NCBI GenBank assembly: GCA_022712335.1 | Contig: JALAGR010000043.1 | Coordinates: 1-5,159 of the forward strand | Origin: Pediococcus sp. | GTDB lineage: Bacteria > Bacillota > Bacilli > Lactobacillales > Lactobacillaceae | DNA length: 5,159 nucleotides | Direction of reading: 5' to 3' | In this document: positions 1 to 5,159 of the stretch, piece after piece | Layout of the letters: each line of letters opens with the position of its first letter | How positions within the stretch are numbered: the first letter of the stretch is position 1 | Translations under genes and position numbers: made by a program | Notes under the pieces: model-generated | Databases searched by the model: none | Seen by the model: the letters and a program-made list of their open reading frames with translations, nothing else | What the model was told of the DNA's origin: nothing

Positions 1-305
1 AACTTATAGCCTTGCTTTTTAAGTCCTAAAAGCAAATCTTGGTATCCCCCAGCTGCGCCTACTCCTTTATATGCTTTTTTATCAAAAAGTTTTGCAGTAT
101 TTGTCTTACCAGATTCTGCGTCCATAGCGATATCTTTATTTTTTTTCAAAAGCTCATTTTTAGCGTAATTATAAACTTTTTCCGTAGCCTCTTTTTTATC
201 ACTCTTATTTGCTACTGTAAAAGATGCTGCACTCGCTGAAACTGAACTTCCTAGTAATAACCCAATTGCAGAAGCAATCATCATATTTTTTATACCTTTT
301 ACCAT
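1..305 (-). CDS. Secreted protein of unknown function, N-terminal part only
   Basis: The reading frame is open from an ATG at 305 to the window edge, giving 101 residues with no stop, so the C-terminus is missing. The first 26 or so residues form a classical Sec signal peptide: lysines at 3 and 6, a hydrophobic core at about 8-22, then SVSASA with an AxA-type cleavage site near residues 24-26. There is no lipobox cysteine, so a secreted or wall-associated protein is more likely than a lipoprotein. The visible mature part is lysine-rich and hydrophilic, with a probable helix near residues 36-60 and a small Gly/Ala-rich turn (GVGAAGG, 81-87). I do not recognise the family. The start is supported by a strong GGAGGG at 313-318, seven bases upstream. 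The gene has its own promoter and follows the glmU terminator, so it is a separate unit, apparently under a cre-like operator. The coding call is firm; the function is unknown. Confidence 0.85.
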   Translation of the reverse strand, partial: MVKGIKNMMIASAIGLLLGSSVSASAASFTVANKSDKKEATEKVYNYAKNELLKKNKDIAMDAESGKTNTAKLFDKKAYKGVGAAGGYQDLLLGLKKQGYK

Positions 306-331
306 TAAAAATCCCTCCAAATATTTTGTGA

Positions 332-347
332 TAGAAACCGTTTTCTA
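332..347 (-). promoter_or_regulatory. cre-like operator (CcpA or another LacI-family repressor)
   Basis: Read on the minus strand this is TAGAAAACGGTTTCTA, a near-perfect palindrome around a central CG. Its inner 14 bases match the catabolite-responsive-element pattern TGAAANCGNTTTCA at every specified position except the two outermost, which are A and T instead of T and A. It begins right after the predicted transcription start (about 348) and ends 13 bases before the Shine-Dalgarno sequence. A LacI-family protein bound there would be expected to repress. Carbon catabolite repression by CcpA is the simplest reading. A local LacI-family sugar regulator would recognise a similar AAACGGTTT core and cannot be excluded. 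Confidence 0.6.
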
Positions 348-354
348 CGCTTCA

Positions 355-363
355 AATATACCA
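355..363 (-). promoter_or_regulatory. Extended -10 promoter of the secreted-protein gene
   Basis: On the minus strand the sequence TGGTATATT provides a TGn extension followed by TATATT, a good sigma-A extended -10 element. The hexamer 17 bases upstream (GATTTT) is a poor -35, which is tolerated with an extended -10. The predicted start is near 348, giving a leader of about 43 bases before the ATG at 305. The position is inferred from sequence alone; other AT-rich hexamers upstream gave worse spacing. Confidence 0.5.
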
Positions 364-400
364 TTCTGAGTACTGAAAAAATCTATATCGCTTTTAAGCA

Positions 401-454
401 GCAAAATATTGTCACGGCGAATCAAAATAATACTTAGCATTAACAATATTTTGC
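401..454. repeat. Perfect 12-base inverted repeat upstream of the secreted-protein promoter
   Basis: GCAAAATATTGT at 401-412 is exactly inverted as ACAATATTTTGC at 443-454. Thirty bases separate the arms and their centres are 42 bases apart, about four helical turns. Relative to the predicted start near 348, the arms lie at about -53 to -64 and -95 to -106. A related AAATATTTTGTG occurs at 319-330, next to the ribosome binding site. The layout resembles paired binding sites for a regulator acting from one face of the DNA. A simple RNA hairpin is less likely, because the repeat lies upstream of the predicted transcript start and downstream of the glmU terminator. The regulator is not identified. 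Confidence 0.6.
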
Positions 455-497
455 GAAAATTAACAAATATATTTTTCAACATGTGTCTTTTCAAACT

Positions 498-526
498 AAA
501 AAAGAAGTTGCCTATTAGCAACTTCT
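498..526 (-). terminator. Intrinsic terminator of purR-glmU
   Basis: On the minus strand AGAAGTTGC (526-518) and GCAACTTCT (511-503) form a perfect 9-base-pair stem with a six-base loop. The T-run at 498-503 overlaps the stem base. It begins 5 bases after the glmU stop codon. The other strand lacks a T-run after the stem, so termination is directed at glmU transcription only. Confidence 0.93.
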
Positions 527-531
527 CCTAG

Positions 532-1932
532 TTATTTATTTTCTTGTTCAGCCTTTAGTGCCGCATCATAAACAGGAAGTTTCTTAAAATAGCCTTCCTT
601 ATTAACTTGGCGACCACGAGCAATACCCATTTCAAATTGGTTAACATCATTAGTGATTGTTGAACCTGCAGCAACGTAACTGTGGTCTGCGATATTAACT
701 GGAGCTACAATATTAGAATTACTTCCAATAAATGAATAATCTCCAACAGTAGCATGGTGTTTATTTACACCATCGTAGTTAACAAATACCACTCCACAAC
801 CAATATTAATGTCTGTACCAAGATCCGCATCCCCCACATAGCTTAAGTGGCCCATCTTAGTTCGTGCACCCAATTTGGCATTCTTGACTTCACAATAGTT
901 TCCAACATGCACAAACTCACCAATTTCAGCCTTAGGACGTAAATGACTGTGTGGACCAACGTTACTATCATTATGCATAACGGCACTTTCAATTTGTGAT
1001 GATGTTACTGTAACACGATCTCCGATTGTTGAATCTACAATTTTAGAATGTGCACCGATCACTGAATCAGAACCAATTTTAGTATTCCCTTGGATTTGGA
1101 CACCTGGTTCAATAATTGTATCTGCACCAATTTCTACACCATAATCAATGTAAGTATTTTCTGGATCAATAATTGTCACGCCATTTACCATATGTTCTTC
1201 GTTAATGCGACGTTGCATAACCTTAGTTGCTTTAGATAGAGCTAAGCGGTCATTAACTCCCATTGATTCTGAAAAATCGTCCATTTCGTAAGCAGCTACA
1301 ATTTCCCCAGCTTCTTTCATAATTCCGATTACATCTGGAAGGTAATATTCGCCTTGTGCATTATCATTTTTCACTTGGTGAAGTGCGCCGAAAAGTTTTT
1401 GATTATCAAAACAGTACACACCCGTATTAATTTCATTGATTTCTGCTTCTTCAGTTGTAGCATCTTTTTGTTCGACAATTTTTGAAACAACACCAATTTC
1501 GTTACGAACAATTCGTCCATAAGAAAATGGATTTTCAGCACGAGCTGTCAAAATTGTTGCTGCAGCGCCCTTTTGACGATGATATTCAAAAAGATTTTCG
1601 AAAGTTTTCGCAGTAAATAATGGAGTATCACCACTAACGATCATTGTCATTCCGTCTTTATCGCCAAGGATTTTTTCAGCTTGTAAAACTGCATGTCCTG
1701 TACCAAGTTGTTGTTCTTGAACAGCGTATTCTGTACGATCACCTAATAACTCCCGAACTTTTTCTGCACCATGTCCGATAATCGTAACAACGTGATCCAT
1801 GTTAGTTTTTTCAACTTGCGTTAACATGTGATCAACCATGGCTTTACCGCAAACTTGATGCAAAACTTTGTATAGTTTTGACTTCATTCGAGTACCTTGA
1901 CCTGCAGCTAAAATGATTGTATTTTTTTCCAT
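532..1932 (-). CDS. glmU: Bifunctional GlmU: GlcNAc-1-P uridyltransferase / glucosamine-1-P acetyltransferase
   Basis: This cytoplasmic enzyme makes UDP-N-acetylglucosamine for peptidoglycan and wall polymers. It acetylates glucosamine-1-phosphate with acetyl-CoA, then transfers uridylate from UTP. The 466 residues are close to the family's usual 450-460. The N-terminal pyrophosphorylase domain (about 1-230) shows LAAGQGTRM (8-16) with Lys22 in [15 protein letters not shown] (74-81), SGDTP (100-104), EINTG (167-171), GEYYLPD (194-200) and GVNDR (225-229). The left-handed beta-helix acetyltransferase domain (about 250-445) shows hexapeptide repeats, LRP (331-333), Lys350, the catalytic-type His362 in GHLSYVGD, and NYDG (385-388). 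A short charged tail follows residue 450. The ATG at 1932 is preceded by a GAGGAG inside the end of purR, five bases separate the two genes, and a terminator follows. Both active sites look intact. In many Firmicutes prs comes next; here it does not. Confidence 0.98.
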   Translation of the reverse strand: MEKNTIILAAGQGTRMKSKLYKVLHQVCGKAMVDHMLTQVEKTNMDHVVTIIGHGAEKVRELLGDRTEYAVQEQQLGTGHAVLQAEKILGDKDGMTMIVSGDTPLFTAKTFENLFEYHRQKGAAATILTARAENPFSYGRIVRNEIGVVSKIVEQKDATTEEAEINEINTGVYCFDNQKLFGALHQVKNDNAQGEYYLPDVIGIMKEAGEIVAAYEMDDFSESMGVNDRLALSKATKVMQRRINEEHMVNGVTIIDPENTYIDYGVEIGADTIIEPGVQIQGNTKIGSDSVIGAHSKIVDSTIGDRVTVTSSQIESAVMHNDSNVGPHSHLRPKAEIGEFVHVGNYCEVKNAKLGARTKMGHLSYVGDADLGTDINIGCGVVFVNYDGVNKHHATVGDYSFIGSNSNIVAPVNIADHSYVAAGSTITNDVNQFEMGIARGRQVNKEGYFKKLPVYDAALKAEQENK

Positions 1933-1937
1933 TATTA

Positions 1938-2774
1938 CTAGATCTCCTCAATCTCTTTAAAATTTCTCTCAAAGTAATTTCCAGCTTTAATTTGAACCTG
2001 TCCATCTTGGGACGTATCAACATTTAACAATGACGTAAAGTCTTCAATTGCACGTTGACCTTTATATGTACCCTCAGCAAGGACTGCAATCCCGATCAAT
2101 TCTGCTTCAAATTCTTGTAGCAAATCAACCATGGCATGTACGGTACCTCCACCCTTCATAAAATCATCCACAATCAAAACTTTCATTCCGCGTTGTAAAC
2201 TACGCTTAGATAATTCCATTTTTTGGATGCGTTCTGATGAGCGTGAAACATAATTAACTGAAATAGTCGAACCTTCGGTAATCACGGATTCATGCCGAAC
2301 AATAATAAAAGGAACGTTTAAGTAATTAGCTACTGCTTGCGCTAAAGGAATCCCTTTAGTTTCAACGGTCATCACCGCATCAACGTCTGAACGAACATAT
2401 TCACTTGCTAGCATCCGTCCAATTGAACGCAACGTGCTTGGATGACCTAGTAAATCGGACATGTAAAGATAACCACCTGGTAACTTTCGGCTTGGATCAG
2501 CTAATTGTTTGGTTAGTTCATCAACCACCTCATGTGCCTCTTTCGAACCAATTCCAGGAAGATACTTAATTCCTCCTGCAGCACCATTGGTAATTTCAAT
2601 TGTTCCTAACTGTTGTTTTTCTAAAGTTGATTTCATAATTGATAAATCTTCACTAATTGAGGATTTAGCGGATGAATATCTCGTAACGAAAAATCCAGAA
2701 GTTATGAGCGTTCTTGGATGATTGATTAAATAGTTCGTCATATCAATCAATCGTTCGCTTCGCTTCAATTTCAT
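1938..2774 (-). CDS. purR: Purine operon regulator PurR (PRPP-sensing, Bacillus type)
   Basis: This cytoplasmic DNA-binding protein controls purine synthesis and salvage genes through PurBoxes and senses PRPP. The family represses in Bacillus and activates in Lactococcus; which applies here is not visible. From the ATG at 2774 the protein has 278 residues, near the family length. Residues 1-75 form the winged-helix domain, starting with the family-typical [16 protein letters not shown] and containing [10 protein letters not shown] (35-44). Residues about 76-278 form a phosphoribosyltransferase-like domain with ETKGIPLA (138-145), [11 protein letters not shown] (167-177) and the PRPP loop [13 protein letters not shown] (199-211). 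An in-frame GTG at 2819 would add 15 residues but has no ribosome binding site and breaks alignment with the family start. The ATG at 2774 has GGAG at 2783-2786. A PurBox in its promoter suggests autoregulation, and glmU is cotranscribed downstream. Confidence 0.96.
   Translation of the reverse strand: MKLKRSERLIDMTNYLINHPRTLITSGFFVTRYSSAKSSISEDLSIMKSTLEKQQLGTIEITNGAAGGIKYLPGIGSKEAHEVVDELTKQLADPSRKLPGGYLYMSDLLGHPSTLRSIGRMLASEYVRSDVDAVMTVETKGIPLAQAVANYLNVPFIIVRHESVITEGSTISVNYVSRSSERIQKMELSKRSLQRGMKVLIVDDFMKGGGTVHAMVDLLQEFEAELIGIAVLAEGTYKGQRAIEDFTSLLNVDTSQDGQVQIKAGNYFERNFKEIEEI
1944..1949 (-). promoter_or_regulatory. glmU ribosome binding site inside the purR 3' end
   Basis: GAGGAG on the minus strand lies in the final codons of purR, which encode Glu-Glu-Ile before TAG, and 11 bases before the glmU ATG. 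Ribosomes finishing purR cover this site, so glmU translation is probably coupled to purR. Confidence 0.8.
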
Positions 2775-2780
2775 TGGTTT

Positions 2781-2786
2781 CACTCC
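2781..2786 (-). promoter_or_regulatory. purR ribosome binding site, which decides the start
   Basis: GGAGTG on the minus strand has eight bases between its GGAG core and the ATG at 2774. The upstream in-frame GTG at 2819 has only AT-rich sequence before it and no purine-rich motif. This favours the 278-residue PurR. Confidence 0.85.
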
Positions 2787-2793
2787 ACTCTTC

Positions 2794-2814
2794 TTTTGCT
2801 TATTATTCGCAAAA
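2794..2814 (-). other. Small inverted repeat in the purR leader
   Basis: TTTTGC (2794-2799) is perfectly inverted as GCAAAA (2809-2814) across nine bases. In the predicted purR leader this could form a weak 6-base-pair hairpin just upstream of the Shine-Dalgarno sequence. No riboswitch class is recognisable, and AT-rich sequence could give this by chance. Confidence 0.3.
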
Positions 2815-2843
2815 ATCACTTACTTTTTTATTTACTAAAGACT

Positions 2844-2852
2844 ATAATATCA
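2844..2852 (-). promoter_or_regulatory. purR-glmU promoter, extended -10
   Basis: On the minus strand TGATATTAT supplies a TGn extension and a TATTAT hexamer. No good -35 lies 17 bases upstream; that place is taken by the PurBox. The predicted start is near 2837, giving a leader of about 62 bases. It lies just after the terminator of the metal operon, consistent with a separate transcription unit. Confidence 0.55.
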
Positions 2853-2864
2853 CAGTTCACAAAT

Positions 2865-2877
2865 AATGTTCGGATTT
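2865..2877 (-). promoter_or_regulatory. PurBox (PurR operator)
   Basis: The minus-strand sequence AAATCCGAACATT matches the lactococcal PurBox pattern AWWWCCGAACWWT at all 13 positions. It is centred about 34 bases upstream of the predicted purR start, overlapping the -35 region. I found no second, inverted box of the Bacillus arrangement nearby. PurR bound here would more naturally block RNA polymerase than activate it, suggesting negative autoregulation. The motif match is direct; the regulatory sign is inferred. Confidence 0.8.
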
Positions 2878-2884
2878 AGATGGT

Positions 2885-2955
2885 AAATATAAAAAAAGAC
2901 TGTACCAATTGGACTAATTAGCGATTTTCGCATAGTTACTCCCTGATACAGTCTT
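2885..2955 (-). terminator. Long hairpin terminator of the metal ABC operon
   Basis: The 60 bases at 2896-2955 fold on themselves almost end to end. The outer stem is 13 pairs (2943-2955 with 2896-2908, two of them G-U in RNA). A two-base bulge follows, then a ten-position middle stem with two mismatches on the minus-strand RNA (2933-2942 with 2911-2920). The tip is a 4-pair GCGA/TCGC stem with an AAA loop. On the minus strand the base runs into seven T residues (2891-2897) and further T-rich sequence. It starts 10 bases after the permease stop. The plus strand has only a weak T-rich stretch after the stem, so it mainly serves the metal operon, shielding purR from read-through. Confidence 0.85.
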
Positions 2956-2965
2956 ACATTTTTAA

Positions 2966-3754
2966 TTATCCTTCTTTACGCCAAATCATCGCACCAAAGT
3001 AAATTACACATTCAATCAAAGCTATAAAGAAACTAACCGGCCAATTTGTAATATAACCCAAATATAGTCCTAACCAAACGCCGAGTAATGCAGCACTAAT
3101 TGCAAATAACATCATTCCACTTACTGTTTTAGCAACAATCTTAGCAGCAGCTGCTGGTAGCGTTAATAACACAAAAATTAAAAGTGAACCTACGATTTGG
3201 GCAGCCGTACTAACACTAAGGGCTAAGACAACCAAGAATAGAATCGAAACAAAATTAGTATGAATTCCTTTGACCGAAGCACCGATGTGATCAAAAGAAT
3301 CGTACTTTAGTGGTCGATACAAAAATAGAATAAACACTAGCGAGATAATCGTTAAAATCAATACTTGATTAACTTCAGCTCGACCAATTCCAATTACACT
3401 ACCAAATAAAATGTTGGTAGCATAACTAACATTTTTATTCGAAATTGATAGAAATAAAATTCCTAATCCCAAAAATAAACTAGAAACGGCCGAAATTGCA
3501 GATTCTCTTCTCGAAGCTTGAACACTCATTTTACCAATTAAAATTGAACTAACAATTGTAAACAGTAACATTCCTGTTAGTGCTTGCCATCCCATAAAAA
3601 TCCCAAAAGCGGCCCCAGAAAATCCAATTTCAGACAACATGTGTGATAAAAATGACATATTTCGCCCCACAACGTAAACACCCATAATTCCACAAATAAT
3701 GGCAATGAAGGTCCCTGCAATGTAGGCATTTTGCATAAATTCAAAACTAAACAT
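2966..3754 (-). CDS. Metal-ion (Zn/Mn-type) ABC transporter permease, ABC-3 family
   Basis: This is the membrane channel subunit of the importer encoded with the two upstream genes; it passes the metal ion released by the binding protein. The 262 residues are strongly hydrophobic with roughly eight or nine membrane segments, for example about 10-29, 42-56, 57-75, 87-104, 129-147, 168-184, 186-205, 210-231 and 238-258. Family features are SFLSHMLSEIGFSGAAFG (34-51), a likely site of contact with the ATPase, and VGSLLIFVLLTLPAAAA (188-204), characteristic of ZnuB/MntB/TroC proteins. The ATG overlaps the ATPase gene end by 8 bases, and GAGGAGGA at 3763-3770 within that gene is its ribosome binding site. 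Zinc versus manganese cannot be settled from this subunit. It is the last gene before the terminator. Confidence 0.93.
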   Translation of the reverse strand: MFSFEFMQNAYIAGTFIAIICGIMGVYVVGRNMSFLSHMLSEIGFSGAAFGIFMGWQALTGMLLFTIVSSILIGKMSVQASRRESAISAVSSLFLGLGILFLSISNKNVSYATNILFGSVIGIGRAEVNQVLILTIISLVFILFLYRPLKYDSFDHIGASVKGIHTNFVSILFLVVLALSVSTAAQIVGSLLIFVLLTLPAAAAKIVAKTVSGMMLFAISAALLGVWLGLYLGYITNWPVSFFIALIECVIYFGAMIWRKEG

Positions 3755-4427
3755 CTAGCAAGTCCTCCTCTTTTTTGATATCCGCCACTTCGCCTAATGC
3801 ATAATGATCCTCTTTTAACATTAGATAACGGTTGGAGTAACGTTGCATTAAATCGAAATCATGCGTTACTGAAATAACGGTCAAGTCATGCTGCTGATTG
3901 AAATGTTGGACTAGATTGAACAATTCATACTTTCGAACTGTATCCAAACTTGCTGTTGATTCATCTAAAATCAATAAGTCTGGATGATCTACCAAAGCTT
4001 GTGCTAGATATGCCTTTTGTTTTTGTCCACCTGAAGCGCGTCCCATTCGAGTATTTTGGATATCAACTAAATCCGTCTCTTCAAGAATCTCGTCTAATTG
4101 AGTACGTTCCATTTTAGATAACCACGGCATTTTCCCATCCTGTAAATTTAAAGCCACGAAATCACGAATTGAGAGTGGATAATCGCGATCGATATTTCTA
4201 AATTGTGGAACATACCCTACTTTAGTACCCTTACGAAATTTAATACTACCATTGGTTGGTTTAACTTGGTTTAATAGCGCACGAATCAAGGTAGTTTTTC
4301 CAACACCATTTTCACCAATAATACTTAAAAAATCGCGCCGATCTACATTAAAACTTAGATCATTAAATAATTTTTGTCCCGGAAAATCCATCGCTAATTT
4401 TTGGACCTGAACCAGTGTTTCAGTCAT
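3747..4427 (-). CDS. Metal-ion (Zn/Mn-type) ABC transporter ATP-binding protein
   Basis: This cytoplasmic ATPase powers the importer, pairing with the permease encoded immediately downstream. The 226 residues are a single ABC domain. It shows Walker A GENGVGKT (38-45), the Q-loop glutamine at 75 in GYVPQFRN, signature ASGGQ (131-135), Walker B LLILDE (151-156) with catalytic Glu156 and D-loop SLD (160-162), and switch His189 in VTHD. The signature begins with Ala rather than the usual Leu, a mild variation that need not affect function. The ATG at 4427 shares one base with the stop of the binding-protein gene (TAATG), so translation is probably coupled. The C-terminal KKEEDLLDV codons double as the permease ribosome binding site. 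ZnuC/AdcC/MntA-type assignment is by motif and context; the metal is not decided. Confidence 0.94.
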   Translation of the reverse strand: MTETLVQVQKLAMDFPGQKLFNDLSFNVDRRDFLSIIGENGVGKTTLIRALLNQVKPTNGSIKFRKGTKVGYVPQFRNIDRDYPLSIRDFVALNLQDGKMPWLSKMERTQLDEILEETDLVDIQNTRMGRASGGQKQKAYLAQALVDHPDLLILDESTASLDTVRKYELFNLVQHFNQQHDLTVISVTHDFDLMQRYSNRYLMLKEDHYALGEVADIKKEEDLLDV

Positions 4428-5159
4428 TAATTCTTACCTTCTTGTATTTTACTAATTTGATTCAATTGTGAAAGCATCCAAGTTTGATAATTTTTACCCT
4501 TTGGCATCGTTTCTGTAACATTAATTACTGGGATATCATTTTTCTTAGCCAGTTTTAAAAGTTCATCAATAACCTTGTTACCTGTTTGCTGGTTGTTCAC
4601 AATAAATTCGATTCGTTGATCTTTAACATCTTTTTGAAGCTTTTCTACCATTTTTGGTGACGGATCTGTTTCATTTTCAATTGCTAGAGCAAAAGCTTTG
4701 TCGCTAACCTTGTACCCCAATTCGCTTAAGGTATAATCATAAACTGGTTCTGTAACCGCTACTTTTTTGCCCATACTCTTTTGTTTAATTTGCTCAATTT
4801 TCTGTTGAACTGGCTTCAATGATTCAACGTATGATTTAGCATTTTTTATAAATTCTTTTTTGTGTTTAGGATCCTTTTTACCTAATTCAGTTGCTAAATG
4901 ATTAGCTAAAGTTTCCATTGCTGATAACTTATACCACAAATGTGGATTATCACCATCAGATTTATTAACCAACTTTCCCACATTTAATACTTTAACCGAC
5001 TTCTTCTGTGGCGTAATTTTTTGCACCCAAGTATCGGTTCCAACGCCATTTTCAACTACAATGTTAGCGTTCGTCATTAATTTTGCTGTTTTAGTAGTCG
5101 GCTCATAATCGTGTGGATCGACCGTTGGATTATCAATAATATTAGTAACCTTCACACGA
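4427..5159 (-). CDS. Metal-ion ABC transporter substrate-binding lipoprotein (ZnuA/PsaA-like), N-terminus missing
   Basis: This is the extracellular receptor that captures a divalent metal and delivers it to the permease. About 244 residues are visible of an expected 290-310. The frame stays open to the window edge, so the signal peptide, lipobox and start lie outside. The GTG at 5155 is an internal valine, not the start. Numbering from that valine, cluster A-I features are DPHDYEPT (13-20) with ligand-type His15, NPHLWY (70-75) with His72, the long linker helix rich in Lys and Gln (about 97-128), VTEPVYDY (134-141) and VTETMPKG (213-220). By position, Glu136 and Glu215 could be the third and fourth metal ligands. 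There is no His-rich loop in the visible part. The ATPase gene starts on its stop codon. Zinc or manganese are both possible. Confidence 0.92.
   Translation of the reverse strand, partial: RVKVTNIIDNPTVDPHDYEPTTKTAKLMTNANIVVENGVGTDTWVQKITPQKKSVKVLNVGKLVNKSDGDNPHLWYKLSAMETLANHLATELGKKDPKHKKEFIKNAKSYVESLKPVQQKIEQIKQKSMGKKVAVTEPVYDYTLSELGYKVSDKAFALAIENETDPSPKMVEKLQKDVKDQRIEFIVNNQQTGNKVIDELLKLAKKNDIPVINVTETMPKGKNYQTWMLSQLNQISKIQEGKN

Noticed and set aside
139..146. Run of eight identical bases inside the secreted-protein gene, a possible slippage site for phase variation
   Set aside because: Eight A residues in a Lys/Asn-rich AT-rich gene are expected by chance, and the frame is intact on both sides. 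There is no independent sign of switching.
39..239. Plus-strand open frame of 66 codons
   Set aside because: It lies fully antisense to the signal-peptide gene, has no ribosome binding site, and its Phe/Ile/Cys-rich composition is what an AT-rich, Lys-rich gene gives on the opposite strand.
2509..2721. Plus-strand open frame of 70 codons
   Set aside because: It is antisense to the conserved PurR DNA-binding domain and has no ribosome binding site or recognisable protein features.
2775..2819. Upstream in-frame GTG start for PurR
   Set aside because: There is no Shine-Dalgarno sequence before it, and the 15 extra residues do not belong to the family N-terminus, whereas the ATG at 2774 has a good site and the typical MKLKRSERL start.
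2843..2848. Perfect TATAAT on the plus strand
   Set aside because: The hexamer 17 bases upstream (TTACTT) is a poor -35, no plus-strand gene follows, and transcription would run into the long hairpin. It is most likely a by-product of the minus-strand -10 region.
5153..5155. GTG as a start codon for the substrate-binding protein
   Set aside because: The frame continues open upstream to the window edge, the residues around it match the interior of the family (just before the DPHDYEPT ligand motif), and a start here would remove the signal peptide.

Overview
This AT-rich window comes from a low-GC Gram-positive bacterium, most likely a lactic acid bacterium (Lactobacillaceae-like). The evidence is a Bacillus-type purine regulator PurR followed directly by glmU, a Lactococcus-type PurBox, strong GGAGG-type ribosome binding sites, and protein sequences that read like lactobacillar members of their families. 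I cannot name the genus. Every supported gene is on the minus strand, so transcription runs from high to low coordinates.

In transcription order, positions 5159 to 2966 hold a tightly packed metal-ion ABC importer operon. It consists of a solute-binding protein (N-terminus outside the window), an ATPase and an ABC-3 family permease. Stops and starts overlap by 1 and 8 bases, so the three are probably translationally coupled. The operon ends in a long 60-base imperfect hairpin followed by a T-run (2885-2955). Its promoter and any metalloregulator site lie outside the window.

Next is a purR-glmU pair (2774 to 532). purR has its own promoter, with a perfect 13-base PurBox lying over the -35 region, which suggests PurR controls its own gene. 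glmU starts only 5 bases after the purR stop, and its ribosome binding site lies inside the last purR codons. The pair links purine/PRPP sensing with UDP-GlcNAc (cell-wall precursor) synthesis, and ends in a clean intrinsic terminator (498-526).

Downstream is the start of a separately transcribed gene (305 to 1, cut off by the window) for an unrecognised secreted protein with a clear signal peptide. The 190-base gap before it is regulatory and unusually structured. It holds an extended -10 promoter, a cre-like 16-base palindrome just downstream of the predicted start site, and a perfect 12-base inverted repeat whose arms are 42 bases apart centre to centre. This is the least ordinary part of the window. 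The rest is mainly core or widespread genes, and I see no clear sign of an entirely new system.
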